Assembly (NCBI RefSeq): GCF_024734895.1
Contig: NZ_CP091430.1
Location: 3,986,501-4,050,500, forward strand
Direction: 5' to 3'
DNA from: Paenibacillus spongiae
GTDB taxonomy: Bacteria > Bacillota > Bacilli > Paenibacillales > Paenibacillaceae
Length of the DNA stretch: 64,000 nucleotides
Below, one piece after another: positions 35,701 through 44,150 of this stretch. Within the stretch, counting starts at the first letter, position 1, and each line of letters starts with the position of its first letter. Below the pieces are notes generated by a model. The model ran no database searches and was not told where the DNA came from. It saw only the letters and a list, made by a program, of their open reading frames with translations. The position numbers were made by a program, and so were the translations under genes.

Positions 35701-36839
35701 TAGAGCTGAAGGGTGAACAATGGGAGCATTCGCTCGGTCAACACGATGGCGGTAAGTTGGTCATCCGCATCCGGTCAGGTCCGGATGCAGGCGTCATGCA
35801 GCTTGACGCTTCAATGGCCAAGCTGCTTGCCGAGCGGAGTCTTGCATTAGCGCTGGAGTTGGACGGCCGATCGGTTACCGTCCCTGCAGCAACGATCGTC
35901 TCAGCGGCCGCCGCGGTTTCCGACCCATCGGCCGTTATCCGCATCGAGTTGGCGGCAGTGCAGCAGGCGAAAGCTGATGAGCTGAAGGGAGCGGCGGAAC
36001 GGATCGGGGCGAAGGTGACGGCACCGTCAATACACGTTCAGATATATATATTGTCGAACGGAAAACATGTGAGCCAGTCAGGTATTAATAGCTATGTAGA
36101 CATAACCTATCAACCGGAGGAAATGGCCGGCAAGCATTCCTCGACGGCTGTGCTATTGCTGCCAAGCGGTGAACTGAGGCCGCTTCCGACTTTATTCCGG
36201 ACGACCGAGGGTACTGTAGTGCTTCGTATCCGCGGATTGACGCAAGGCACATTGGCATTAATCAATGCCAATGTGGGCTTTAAGGACACTGACGGCCATT
36301 GGGCAGCCGATGCAATTAAGCGGCTTGCTGACCGGTTCGTTGTGAGCGGGGTCGGCGGCGGGTATTACGAGCCGAACCGCACGGCGACGAGAGCTGAGTT
36401 TTCCGCCATACTCGTACAAGCGCTCGCTTTGTATGACAAGGACAGTCAAGGGGCAAGATTCTCTGATGTGACAGAGGGCTCCTGGTATGCCGAGATGCTT
36501 GGCGCAGCTAATCAATACGATCTTATTACCGGATATGCCGACGGTACGTTTCGTCCGAATGCGACGATTACTCGTGAAGAGGCTATGGTTATTCTAGCCA
36601 GAGCCGACTCGCTTGTGGGTTTGAGTACGACACTGACGGAAACGCAGGTTCAGGAAGCATTGAGCGGCTATAGCGACGCGGCGGTTGTTCGCGGCTGGTC
36701 GCGGGAGGCGGTTGCACAGTGTATTACACAGGGCTTCATGAACGGCATTGGCGGCGAGTTAAAGCCAGGTGATTCGGTCACACGTGCACAGCTTGCGCTA
36801 ATGGTCGAGAAACTGCTGCAAAAGGCGGGATATATTTAA
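32733..36839 (+). CDS. SLH-anchored surface protein with Ig-like repeats
   Basis: 1368 residues. A signal peptide ends at VSAAA (about residue 36). Then come a unique N-terminal region with YSLGG/YHYSVNG repeats (to about 200), five Ig-like units of about 85 residues (about 295-745, each with MRFSNDGTxWSGWE, DGxKTVYLQLRDxAGN and LDTTAPSG motifs), two VCBS/cadherin-like domains (EDTPYTFTASDFGYTNDDG; NDPPTAEDLSF), a Pro/Trp linker, an unknown beta domain, and three SLH modules at the end (GHWAADAIKRL, EGSWYAEMLGAANQYDLITG, ARGWS-like VVRGWSREAV). The SLH modules bind pyruvylated wall polymer, so it is displayed at the cell surface. It may bind polysaccharide. A terminator follows. Confidence 0.9.
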   Translation: MKNRKGIFSLLAAVTLLLPLIGALAVTIAAPVSAAAHAGQIMTNYETETNNVYPGRATQYTYSLGGVVLQSATLPAAADWVTPSNYYDTGWFRDSWNETYTYSNFGQISQTNDPMSIPPTAAWATISSFQIEGTMTVPIRDTVYHYSVNGTDVLTAVNALLIPPNALWASLASFNDGWTPSKNHTYATYTLQRATPSVQSFTISSNSGHPVYAKNGDEVTVALRTDVPIAVPVLKIGGVEVPVSGSGTNWSASLELTGIVDEGTLPVYATVYTEEGTPGPILSATTDGSFVIYDNTSPVGALSINGGAAAANSANVILDVTTDGTTAQMRFSNDGTVWSGWETVALSKPWTMSVGDGVKTVYLQLRDEAGNVSNMSDSITLDTVPPDAALTINSGAAYATSTDVGLAIGNPDGTAATMQFSNDGLTWSGWEPYHATKAWTLAAGDGTKTVYLQLRDAAGNVAAASDGITLDTTAPSGTLVIDNGALYATSTSVTLTVTSDDSAAEMRFSNDGTSWSRWESNSATKGWTLAAGDGVKMVRLQLRDAAGNISDANDSITLDTTAPSGTLEIDNGALYAKTDNVTLSIGSDDTGAELRFSNDATLWSGWEPYTATKTWTLASGDGTKTVYLQLRDTAGHISAYSSGILLDTTRPVGSIVLNGGELLTTDPAVVIALTADDGAAPASGVVEASISIDGGATWSAWSHAASQLSVTLSGYGNITVLVKVRDAAGNESLPLSDDITLRSIPTVLDGTLNGFEDTPYTFTASDFGYTNDDGSVLDRIVIGTLPGNGRLELNGAAVLAGQSIRLADAGGLAFRPDADWNGITTLSWSAEAAGVASSGSATATIVVAAVNDPPTAEDLSFNTTANNEVNGQLKATDKENAALIYSIVDQPATGKLTLLDSAAGTFSYIPANIGTVTFTYRVSDGTDNSAPATVTIINKQSEQPGQPWQPWLPEQPAGNDNLAAVVGAEKLDHLLQLTQEKTELGNTVTVELKGEQWEHSLGQHDGGKLVIRIRSGPDAGVMQLDASMAKLLAERSLALALELDGRSVTVPAATIVSAAAAVSDPSAVIRIELAAVQQAKADELKGAAERIGAKVTAPSIHVQIYILSNGKHVSQSGINSYVDITYQPEEMAGKHSSTAVLLLPSGELRPLPTLFRTTEGTVVLRIRGLTQGTLALINANVGFKDTDGHWAADAIKRLADRFVVSGVGGGYYEPNRTATRAEFSAILVQALALYDKDSQGARFSDVTEGSWYAEMLGAANQYDLITGYADGTFRPNATITREEAMVILARADSLVGLSTTLTETQVQEALSGYSDAAVVRGWSREAVAQCITQGFMNGIGGELKPGDSVTRAQLALMVEKLLQKAGYI
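33616..34960 (+). repeat. Five tandem Ig-like coding repeats
   Basis: About 255-bp units inside the SLH protein gene. Units 3 and 4 are nearly identical at DNA level around GCGCCAAGCGGGACGCTGG (34150 and 34410), which points to recent tandem duplication and likely copy-number variation. Confidence 0.8.
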
Positions 36840-36922
36840 GCATGCATCAAAATAACAGCGGCAATTGAAACTGTAGCTATGTGCCGATGTGGTCTGTTGC
36901 TTTGTTAAATCATTTTGAAAGA

Positions 36923-36958
36923 GGGCACCCTTTTAGCTTGAGGGTGCCCATTTTTTTT
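36923..36958 (+). terminator. Rho-independent terminator
   Basis: GGGCACCC...GGGTGCCC stem, loop about 11 nt, followed by T8. 36959-37204 shows no gene; a TTCTTGTCA word of the TGACAAGAAC family occurs at about 37112. Confidence 0.88.
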
Positions 36959-37204
36959 CAGTTATTTATGAGGGTTGAAGCTTCGGTTGTTTTGGATTTG
37001 AAGCGGGTGGATATGACGAGTGATTTATAGCCATTAAAATGTCCAAGAGACTGTCCAGTGATTGCTTTTGATATACACCATTTACTCGTCAAAGACGATC
37101 ATAACTTCAAGTTCTTGTCAAAATGAATTGTTTATTTTCTCTTTAAGAAATTAAGTAAAAGAAATGTTAGTGTTTCCTAGATGGCGTATCCATCAGATAA
37201 CACC

Positions 37205-37500
37205 ATATTCAAGCTCGAATTATTGAAATCTAATCTTGCCTAAGAAACACCAGCACCGAACTCCGATATGCCACCACGGTGGTATTGATCTCAGCAGTAT
37301 GAATTTCAGAGAAACAATTTATGAAATGAACAAAGAAAATATTGAAACCGAAATCTTGGTTCTCGGGGAGAATCGTAACGCTCCAGAAGAGCGATTCCAA
37401 TGCTAAAAAGGCTTTGGATGCGATGGAAAAGTACCCCTGAAGAGGAGCCCGGTTGCGTATATATATTTTTCGAAAACACCGGTTTCCGCTTTTTGATCGG
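37205..37500 (+). pseudogene. Deaminase-fold-like protein, broken copy 3
   Basis: Pieces of the gene seen at 6558 and 17347 in the same order: CTCGAATTATTGAAATCTAA, a stop (TAA) and a deletion, then the GGTGGTATTGAT and ATGAATTTCAGAGAA part, another deletion, then AATGCTAAAAAGGCTTTGG. At about 37435-37480 it continues into the tail CCCGGTTGCGTATA shared with copy 1. At least two internal deletions make it non-functional. Confidence 0.8.
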
Positions 37501-37677
37501 AGTTCATTTCGCTCCACTAACGGGTACGAAAGCCCGGCGATGGAACTCGCCCAACAAATTGGGCAGACGCATAGGGAACTTCATCGTTATGGGGCCTTTT
37601 ATGAAGTATATTCATGCTGGCAATGGACAACGCTTAAGGTTAAATATTATCTTATGCGGGAGGTCATCGCTTCTTGA
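37453..37677 (+). CDS. Possible small protein coupled to XRE regulator
   Basis: 74 codons whose last 45 (PAMELAQQIGQTHRELHRYG, AFYEVYSCWQWTTLKVKYYL) look coding, while the first part crosses the tail of the broken copy 3. Its TGA overlaps the TTG start of the next gene (TTGA), the usual sign of translational coupling. The true start may lie near 37535. No family recognised. Confidence 0.4.
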   Translation: MRIYIFRKHRFPLFDRSSFRSTNGYESPAMELAQQIGQTHRELHRYGAFYEVYSCWQWTTLKVKYYLMREVIAS

Positions 37678-37892
37678 AATTTGAACTAGGACGTTGCTTA
37701 CTAAATGAACGATTGATGGAATCCGGAAAGTCAGCGGAATGGCTGGCAAAAGACTTGCTTTTTAAACCGGAACGAGTTTTCGACTTTATAGAAAACAAAA
37801 GAGTGATGCCACTCAAAATTGCCATATCGATCGCCGATTCCATCGGTTGTGATGTTCGTGCCTTGTATGAATTAATTCCGAATTCCAAATAG
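37674..37892 (+). CDS. XRE-family helix-turn-helix protein
   Basis: 72 residues from TTG 37674 with GGGAGG 8 nt upstream. The body is one HTH_3 domain: LNERLMESGKSAEWLAKDLL, PERVFDFIENKRVMPLKIAI, ADSIGCDVRALYEL, with the recognition helix less Ser/Thr-rich than usual. A small DNA-binding regulator, target unknown. The gap to the next gene is 11 bp, so 37674-38278 is an operon. Confidence 0.78.
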   Translation: MKFELGRCLLNERLMESGKSAEWLAKDLLFKPERVFDFIENKRVMPLKIAISIADSIGCDVRALYELIPNSK

Positions 37893-37903
37893 GTGCTGAG
37901 ACT

Positions 37904-38278
37904 ATGAAGAAAAAAACAAGGGAAATCCATGTTGGAGAGAATGAATACGTATATGTGATTAACCAAAAGTATCATCAAGGCGTAAGTGAAGTTTCTCTTT
38001 CAATATCATTAAAGGGACTAAAGAACATAACCTGTTCATTCCGCTTTTGTACATGGGATGACCCAATTACGGGAAGCCCCCTGTTAGTTGGTTTCCCTTT
38101 AAAGAAAATAGTGTCGGGAACTATTGAAAATTTCAACTTACATTATCCTGGAACAGTTAAGCATTTTGTTTTGTATGGTTTGGAAAATGGTTGGAATGGA
38201 ACAAACAGGATAGAGTTCAATGATGGACTAGTAATACTCAGAAAGCTGGGATATGACGTTTCACCGCTCAAACATTGA
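37904..38278 (+). CDS. Hypothetical protein, immunity-like size
   Basis: 124 residues of beta-rich composition (EVSLSISLKGLKNITCSFRF, PGTVKHFVLYGLENGWNG). No known family recognised. It follows the XRE gene closely and ends 37 bp before the first A-type repeat of the 38-60 kb array. A role as an immunity or accessory protein is only a guess from size and context. Confidence 0.6.
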   Translation: MKKKTREIHVGENEYVYVINQKYHQGVSEVSLSISLKGLKNITCSFRFCTWDDPITGSPLLVGFPLKKIVSGTIENFNLHYPGTVKHFVLYGLENGWNGTNRIEFNDGLVILRKLGYDVSPLKH

Positions 38279-38314
38279 CACATAACGGCGATAATTATTC
38301 GAGTTATCATTGCG

Positions 38315-38376
38315 CTAACGGGGCACGATAGTTGAACGATCTAGGGAGCAGCTCGCCGCGGCACTGCTCCTTTTTC
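38315..38376 (+). repeat. A unit plus terminator hairpin (B unit lost)
   Basis: CTAACGGGGCACGATAGTT at 38315, then GGAGCAgctcgccgcggcacTGCTCC (arms GGAGCA/TGCTCC) and T5. The following CATTAAGC matches the usual lead to a B unit, but the B core is missing. 38377-38628 shows no gene. Confidence 0.8.
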
Positions 38377-38628
38377 ATTAAGCATTTGTTGAGTTGAGGG
38401 AAGGGCAGTAATGCTGATCTAAGCAGTATACAGGGATACATAATATGGTAATATGGATTAAAAAGCTATCAACTCTTTAACGAGGGATGAAGTGGCTCGC
38501 GTTAGCCACTTACATTCGACCCATGGGAGTCGTTTATGAAGGCGTACAGAGACGAGCCTATTACTCCTTTTTGAACGGTAGTAAGAGCTCAACACGTACT
38601 TCAAATCGTAATACAAGGAGAGAACACA

Positions 38629-38850
38629 ATGGATTTGGAAAAAGTCAGAAAAACCTTAACATGCCCGGATTGCCCGGGAAGCGAGATCAAGATCGCGCAT
38701 AGCTTTAACGAGGGTGGCATCTATTCGCGGACACCGATGAAAAGACCGGAGCGTACGGACTATCGGCACCTTAGCGACCGGATTCTTTTCATTTGCGGCC
38801 AATGCGGTTGGATTCTGCGGGAATATGCCGAAGACACGGGTAAGTTATAG
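38629..38850 (+). CDS. Small zinc-ribbon-like protein
   Basis: 73 residues, AAGGAGAG 7 nt before the ATG. Two Cys pairs, TCPDCPG near residue 11-15 and FICGQCGW near 55-58, would bind one zinc ion. Between them is a basic segment (SRTPMKRPERTDYRHL). Proteins of this type bind nucleic acid or act as small adaptors. No named family. Confidence 0.6.
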   Translation: MDLEKVRKTLTCPDCPGSEIKIAHSFNEGGIYSRTPMKRPERTDYRHLSDRILFICGQCGWILREYAEDTGKL

Positions 38851-39125
38851 TAGAACTTGAGCTGGAAAATACGATAGTGAAGGAGCTGCTTGCTTGTTGC
38901 TCCTTTCTCGTTTGAATATCAATTTTCAGAGAATCTATATCTCGATATCACTAGAAAGAGTGTCAACATGAGCAAGGGGGAGTTGGTTTTGTGGACAGTG
39001 CACTTCTTTTACGCTGGTAGCAAGAACAAAATGCCAAAAAGAGAACAATTGAAGGTTTTTGGAACGCTTTACGCAGTTGGAAAAATGAAGATAGAAGTGG
39101 GTACCATGATTTATTTTTAGGAAAA

Positions 39126-39464
39126 TTGGATGAGGATTTCATTGTTATTGATGTTGTTTCGATTAGCTTAAAACAATACTATGACCGAGATGGTGCCGCT
39201 ATTTTTTGTTCACTCCGGGTATATTATCTTAATACACTGATTGGGACCTATGATATGGAATTCTTGTTGGATGGTTCAATTGCAGATGATTATTTATCTT
39301 TCGAGGATAGAAATACTCTTCATCGAATGTTAGCCACAGATAAATATGCCTTGCGATTTGCGCGAAAAGCTTTAGCAGAAGGTATTGAAGAGGATACAAT
39401 TTATAAAATTACGGGTCTAGATAAGGACTATATCGCCATTTTGAAAAGCAAATCATTGCGCTAA
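39126..39464 (+). CDS. Hypothetical protein, possibly 5'-truncated
   Basis: 112 residues from TTG 39126. The frame is open back to 39021 and that stretch is protein-like (IEGFWNALRSWKNEDRSGYH), so the real start may have been lost by a frameshift with the upstream frame at 38890-39120. The C-terminus ALAEGIEEDTIYKITGLDKD resembles the tail of Rpn-type PD-(D/E)XK proteins. The stop codon TAA lies inside the A unit at 39461 (TTGCGCTAACGGG), so the repeat supplies the last residues Leu-Arg and the stop. Confidence 0.5.
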   Translation: MDEDFIVIDVVSISLKQYYDRDGAAIFCSLRVYYLNTLIGTYDMEFLLDGSIADDYLSFEDRNTLHRMLATDKYALRFARKALAEGIEEDTIYKITGLDKDYIAILKSKSLR

Positions 39465-39545
39465 CGGGACACAATAGTTCAATCACAACATGACGGCAGC
39501 CGGCAACACGATCGGCTGCCGTTGTCTGTTGAAATAACTGGCAGG
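39461..39545 (+). repeat. Composite A-hairpin-B repeat
   Basis: CTAACGGGACACAATAGTT, then ACGGCAGCCG...CGGCTGCCGT, then a degenerate B (ATAACTGGCAGG). The hairpin stem is 10 bp. 39546-39793 contains no accepted gene. Confidence 0.78.
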
Positions 39546-39793
39546 TTTGTGCAAAAGAAATGGTCGATATAGGCGAGAGGGCCGGCTGCGCGGCAATCAT
39601 CATGGACATTCAACGAGGTCGGATAGGATAGTACCAATGAACCTTTAACTATTTTGCGTTCTTATAAGGAAATAACTTATTAATGAATGTATCACATTTA
39701 AGGTTAACGTATCAGTGGCCCGTCTACTTATGGGTGATCAACGGCGCGTGATGGCACGCATGGTTGCCGCTGCTGACAAAGGAGAACGAAACA

Positions 39794-40435
39794 ATGAAAA
39801 AGTACATACTTTTCGATCATGATGGTGTTCTGGTTGATACTGAATTCTGGTATTACAAAGCGGGAGAACGCGCTCTGGCTGACATTGGATTTACCTTGGA
39901 TAAAGATCAATACCTCCGCGACATGACCCAGTCATTGGGCACTTGGTCCCAAGCTAGGGCGGCAGGTATTGATGAACAGACCATCAGCAAGCAGCGTGAG
40001 GTCCGCAACGTCTATTATCAGGAATATCTACGAACAGAAGCCATAGAGATTGAAGGCGTAGTTGAAACTCTAGCCGAACTGTCAAAGTACGTCCGCATGG
40101 CCATCGTGACGACTGCAAAACGTGCGGATTTTCAACTTATTCATGAAAAGCGCCAGATTAGACAATTCATGGAATTCGTCCTTGTTCGCGAAGACTACGA
40201 GCGCACCAAGCCGCACCCGGAACCATACTTGACCGGCCTAATGCACTTCGGAGCTACCAACGAAGAGACCCTGGTTGTAGAGGATTCAAACAGAGGGTTG
40301 AACTCAGCCGTGGCGGCTGGTATCGACTGTGCTATTGTCCATAACGATTTCACAAAAACACATGACTTCTCACAGGCCAGCTATCGAATCAAGACTCTGA
40401 TTGAACTAAAGGACATTATCCTGAATGTAACCTGA
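39794..40435 (+). CDS. HAD-superfamily phosphatase/phosphoglucomutase-like
   Basis: 213 residues from ATG 39794 with GGAGAA 9 nt upstream. Motif I is FDHDGVLVDTE (DxD nucleophile; His replaces the usual Leu/Met), motif II is IVTTA, motif III is KPHPEPYL and motif IV is VVEDSNRGLNSAVAAG. This matches the beta-phosphoglucomutase/GPH-like group that acts on phosphorylated small molecules. The cap is alpha-helical. Substrate unknown. No operon partner. Confidence 0.88.
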   Translation: MKKYILFDHDGVLVDTEFWYYKAGERALADIGFTLDKDQYLRDMTQSLGTWSQARAAGIDEQTISKQREVRNVYYQEYLRTEAIEIEGVVETLAELSKYVRMAIVTTAKRADFQLIHEKRQIRQFMEFVLVREDYERTKPHPEPYLTGLMHFGATNEETLVVEDSNRGLNSAVAAGIDCAIVHNDFTKTHDFSQASYRIKTLIELKDIILNVT

Positions 40436-40569
40436 GAGAGCATTCGCCAGCGTGTCCCGTACTCACTTTAAAAGTGAAGAGCAGTGTGGGCGGCGCGGAC
40501 TCACGTGATGCGTGGACTACAATGAGGGGTTCGTATCACTATCACTTGAAACTTGGTAAGTAGCCAGGA

Positions 40570-41346
40570 ATTCTTGAGGTAACGTATTGGCCTACAAATT
40601 ATAAGCATCGGGGTGTGCTGGTATATCCGATTGAACCTACGCTGGCGGGCTATAAACTTGTCTTTCAAAATCCAAATATCGGAATTGGGTATCGCAATAC
40701 GCTGGTGTACGTTATTTTAGGCACAACGGTTAGCTTGCTCTTCACTTCTATGGGAGCCTACGTACTGTCAAGGAAAGGCTTGATGTGGAAAAAGCTGATG
40801 ATGATGTTGATTGTTTTTACGATGTTTTTTGGCGGCGGACTAATACCATCTTTCTTGCTTGTTAAAGGGCTGGGCATGCTGAATACGATCTGGGCGATCG
40901 TACTGCCAAGCGCCATTTCGGCTTGGAACTTAATCGTCATGCGTACGTTCTTTCAGTCGATTCCTGATGAGTTGATCGAGTCGGCCAAAATTGACGGTGC
41001 TAACGACATGTATATTTTTTTTCGCATCGTTCTCCCGTTATCCATGGCGATTGTCGCTGTTATCGGTTTGTTCCATGCGGTTGGAGAATGGAATTCTTGG
41101 TTTAATGCAGTAATCTATTTGCGAAATCGGGAGATGTACCCCTTACAGCTGTTTTTACGCGAAATCTTGATCGAAAATCGGATCGATAATGTTACTTTAA
41201 CGACGACGGATATTAGTGCGATGCAAGCAAAGCGAATCATTAAATATGCGGTCATTATCGTATCGACGGTACCGATCCTGCTCGTCTATCCGTTTCTGCA
41301 AAAGTACTTTGTTAAAGGCATTTTGATTGGATCGTTGAAGGAATAG
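40570..41346 (+). pseudogene. Sugar ABC permease (LplC/YtcP type), N-terminus missing
   Basis: The open frame starts without a start codon near 40570 (ILEVTYWPTNYKH); GTG 40615 has no ribosome binding site. The rest is a complete binding-protein-dependent permease: NTLVYVILGTTVSLLFTSMG, GGLIPSFLLVKGLGMLNTIW, the EAA loop ESAKIDGANDMYIFFRIVLP, and five helices. The first helix (about 40-50 residues) and the upstream binding-protein and partner permease genes are missing, so transport is unlikely. The two downstream genes probably belonged to the same catabolic operon. Confidence 0.72.
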
Positions 41347-41414
41347 TTTATTATTATGCCGAAGTTATTGAACACTGAATTGTATTTATATTACAAATAA
41401 GGAGGCAGTAAACG

Positions 41415-42164
41415 ATGTTGATCTCACATGAAGACGTCGAACGTTATCAACGCGATGGGTATTTGATGGTCGAAGGTATGTTCAATGAGCAGGAAGTTGC
41501 AAGAATGATTCGAGAAGTGGAACAAGGAGAACGAGTTGCGACGACAGCACACGGAAATGCAGATACCTCGGGTCGCAAAGCACGGCTGGCGATTTGGTTT
41601 GATCTTAACAACGATATGTGGTCCGATGTAAGCATTGCTCCACGTCTTGTCAATGGCGTTCGTATTCTGCTTGGTGAGGATGCTGCATTTTACCACGGTA
41701 AAGTGATGCTCAAGGAAGCTCAATCAGGCGGCGCATGGGAATGGCATCAAGATTATGGCTACTGGTATGGAGGAGGCTTTATCTATCCGAACATGATTAG
41801 CGTATTTATTGCTTTGGATGAAGCAACGAAAGAGAACGGCTGCTTGCGCGTCTTACGAGGGTCGCATAAGTTAGGACGGTTAGAGCATGGCAGAGTCGGA
41901 CAGCAGACCGGAGCCGATGCCAACCGTATTCAACAAGTAGAGTCGTTGTTTGATTTAGTGGATTGTGAGATGAAGCCGGGAACCGCATTGTTTTTCCATA
42001 GCAATTTGCTGCATAGCTCTCGTGCTAATGAATCGCCTAATCATCGACGATCGTTTATTGTATGCTATAACGCGACAGCGAATCCGCAATTGAAAAGCGA
42101 TCAGTTGGTTCGAATGGAATCTTGCCCAGTTGGAACGGACAATTGGCTAGAAAAGCATCCATAA
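41415..42164 (+). CDS. PhyH-family Fe(II)/2-oxoglutarate dioxygenase
   Basis: 249 residues, AAGGAGG 8 nt before the ATG. The iron site is visible as WEWHQDYGYW (HxD) at about residue 115 and LLHSSRANES (His plus the 2-oxoglutarate Arg) at about 200. Members of the phytanoyl-CoA dioxygenase family hydroxylate or oxidatively cleave diverse small molecules. Between a sugar permease and a Gfo/Idh oxidoreductase, it is likely part of a pathway for an unusual sugar or cyclitol derivative. Cytosolic. Confidence 0.88.
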   Translation: MLISHEDVERYQRDGYLMVEGMFNEQEVARMIREVEQGERVATTAHGNADTSGRKARLAIWFDLNNDMWSDVSIAPRLVNGVRILLGEDAAFYHGKVMLKEAQSGGAWEWHQDYGYWYGGGFIYPNMISVFIALDEATKENGCLRVLRGSHKLGRLEHGRVGQQTGADANRIQQVESLFDLVDCEMKPGTALFFHSNLLHSSRANESPNHRRSFIVCYNATANPQLKSDQLVRMESCPVGTDNWLEKHP

Positions 42165-42210
42165 TAGACGGTGAATGTATCCAATAATACGATTATAGGA
42201 GTGATCGACT

Positions 42211-43443
42211 ATGGGTTTTAAGATCGGTGTTGTCGGTACGGGATTTGCAAGCTCGTTTATTCCTTTATTTCAAGCGCATCCTCTTGTGGATGAAGTGGTA
42301 CTGGCAGAATTAATTCCCGAACGTTTGGAACAGACTGCGAAGAAATTTCAAATTAAAAGGACATTTTCTTCCTTGGATGAATTATGCAAAAGTGATGTTG
42401 ATGCGATTGCTCTTTATACGAATCGTCATTTGCACGGTCCGCATACGCTTCAAGCATTGCGCGCGGGCAAGCACGTGTATTGTGCTGTTCCGATGGCTTC
42501 TAATTTAGAAGATATACAAGCAATCATGGAAGAAGTGGACAGATCAGGATTAATATATATGACAGGTGAAACAAGTTACTATTATCCATCTACTATTTAT
42601 TGCCGAAATCGCTTTAATAATGGGGACTTTGGTAATATTGTTTATGGCGAGGCCGCCTACCTGCATGATATGTCCCATGGATTCTATGATGCTTATAAAC
42701 ATTCTGATGGGGATCAATGGATGAAGGCCGCGGGGTTGCCACCGATGTATTATCCTACTCATTCGGTCAGTATGATATTATCGGTTACAGGGGCTTATGC
42801 GACCCAAGTATCCTGCTTAGGTTATGTCGACAAGCACCAAGATGGTATTTTTAAAGCAGGAGCGAATCATTGGGATAATCCATATAGCAATCAGACAGCA
42901 TTAATGCGTACATCCGATGGTGCTTCGATGCGAATTAATGAATTCAGAAGGGTGGGCTGGACCGGTGTAGGGGAACGCAGTGTCCATTTGAGTTTATTCG
43001 GCACAGAAGGCACCTTTGAAGAACAGGCGAACGCCAGGGGATGGACATCACTTAAAGGGGACGACATTACGGACTTGTCTGCGCTGTTGGATTGTAATAA
43101 AGTCACCGTTGGAGAAGATTATGCGCATTTGAGCGAAAACCTGCAGCGCGATTTTTATTCCGGTGTTTCCAGTGTACACCCGATACATCGTTTGCCGACT
43201 GAGTTTATAGGACTACATAACGGACACGCAGGATCGCATCAATTTTTAGTCGATGATTTTGTGAAAGCAGTTACGGAGCATAAGCTGCCGCCGAATCATG
43301 CTTGGAATGCTGCAAGATATTGCGTACCTGGCCTCATTGCTCACGATTCATGCCAGCGCAATGGTGAAATGCTAAGTATTCCCGATTTCGGCGTCCCGTC
43401 CCTCACTAAATGGTGTTTGTTGGAGCCTGATAAGGCGAAATAA
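42211..43443 (+). CDS. Gfo/Idh/MocA-family oxidoreductase
   Basis: 410 residues, AGGAGTG upstream. The N-terminal Rossmann fold starts GVVGTGFASSFIPLFQAHP and continues with DEVVLAELIPERLEQTAKKF and ALYTNRHLHGPHTLQALRAG. The usual EKP motif is replaced by CAVPMASN, so the catalytic Lys is absent at the standard place. HDMSHGFYDAYKHSDG and the beta-sheet half complete the fold. It oxidises or epimerises a sugar or inositol-like substrate with NAD(P). It is 46 bp after the dioxygenase and ends with a terminator, so both are co-transcribed. Confidence 0.88.
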   Translation: MGFKIGVVGTGFASSFIPLFQAHPLVDEVVLAELIPERLEQTAKKFQIKRTFSSLDELCKSDVDAIALYTNRHLHGPHTLQALRAGKHVYCAVPMASNLEDIQAIMEEVDRSGLIYMTGETSYYYPSTIYCRNRFNNGDFGNIVYGEAAYLHDMSHGFYDAYKHSDGDQWMKAAGLPPMYYPTHSVSMILSVTGAYATQVSCLGYVDKHQDGIFKAGANHWDNPYSNQTALMRTSDGASMRINEFRRVGWTGVGERSVHLSLFGTEGTFEEQANARGWTSLKGDDITDLSALLDCNKVTVGEDYAHLSENLQRDFYSGVSSVHPIHRLPTEFIGLHNGHAGSHQFLVDDFVKAVTEHKLPPNHAWNAARYCVPGLIAHDSCQRNGEMLSIPDFGVPSLTKWCLLEPDKAK

Positions 43444-43490
43444 GAAATTGGAATGGATAAGTCAAGTCCTTATTAATGCATAGCAAAGAC

Positions 43491-43522
43491 GGGCCAAGGG
43501 AAGGAATTCCCCGGCCTTTTTC
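43491..43522 (+). terminator. Rho-independent terminator
   Basis: GGCC-aa-GGGAA-gg-aaTTCCCC-GGCC stem followed by T5. Ends the permease/dioxygenase/oxidoreductase unit. 43523-43678 has no accepted gene. Confidence 0.7.
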
Positions 43523-43678
43523 TAATTAAAGATAGCCAAACACATAAAGATCCATCAGTAGGGGGGCTACAATGACTTTACAAGAGAGAACAGGCTGCTC
43601 TTAGAATTCGTGCAAGTTTATTAGATGACGATGATTCTGGATACCGTTTGCGGGATGGACTGTAATTTTTGCGAATTT

Positions 43679-43831
43679 GACATATGTATAAAATACTATG
43701 TAATCTACATTTACTTATTCGACAGGAAGCCCTAGTGTTGATGCGGGTTTTTATGGGTTGTGACACAATATATCAAATGCAAAGCTCGGGGTAGTGGAAA
43801 CGCTGTCCTCTTTCGTCGTTCTTAAACTATA
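43679..43831 (+). repeat. 145-bp AT-rich repeat, copy b
   Basis: CATATGTATAAAATACTATG, TGTGACACAATATATCAAA, and a terminal CGCTGTCCTCTTTCGTCG. It matches copies at 20630 and 49974; the hairpin is partly eroded here. An extended -10-like TATGGTAGAAT follows at 43846. Confidence 0.8.
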
Positions 43832-43911
43832 ATACGGAATAGAAATATGGTAGAATTTCCAAGTAATAATTTCTACTTAGTATCAGTTTATCTTATAAGC
43901 CGAACTGGAGC

Positions 43912-44103
43912 ATGATTGTAAAGCAGCTGAACAAGCTGGGCGGGTATTTTCTCGGAAACGCTTATTACGGAGGAGAGCCCCTTTGTTCGAGCCGGACGGA
44001 TCGGATGAGGATGTGCTTCTGAGAGAGGGCGCTGCTGGACAATTACCTGGAAAGCGGTCAGCAGGAGGCCTTCTGTCAGGTGGTCGCCGAAATTTTCGAT
44101 TGA
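43912..44103 (+). pseudogene. Broken gene, unknown
   Basis: MIVKQLNKLGGYFLGNAYYG in one frame, then, after a frameshift near 43985, ALLDNYLESGQQEAFCQVVA, EIFD and stop. The pieces look like one small protein with an internal frameshift or deletion. No family recognised. Confidence 0.4.
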
Positions 44104-44150
44104 AAAAATTATGCAACTACTAAAATTATGAATGAAAGAAGGTATAGAAG

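Noticed and set aside
38890..39120. 76-codon frame upstream of the 39126 gene
   Set aside because: The other frame over 39021-39125 looks more coding; this one is probably a frame artefact of a broken gene start.
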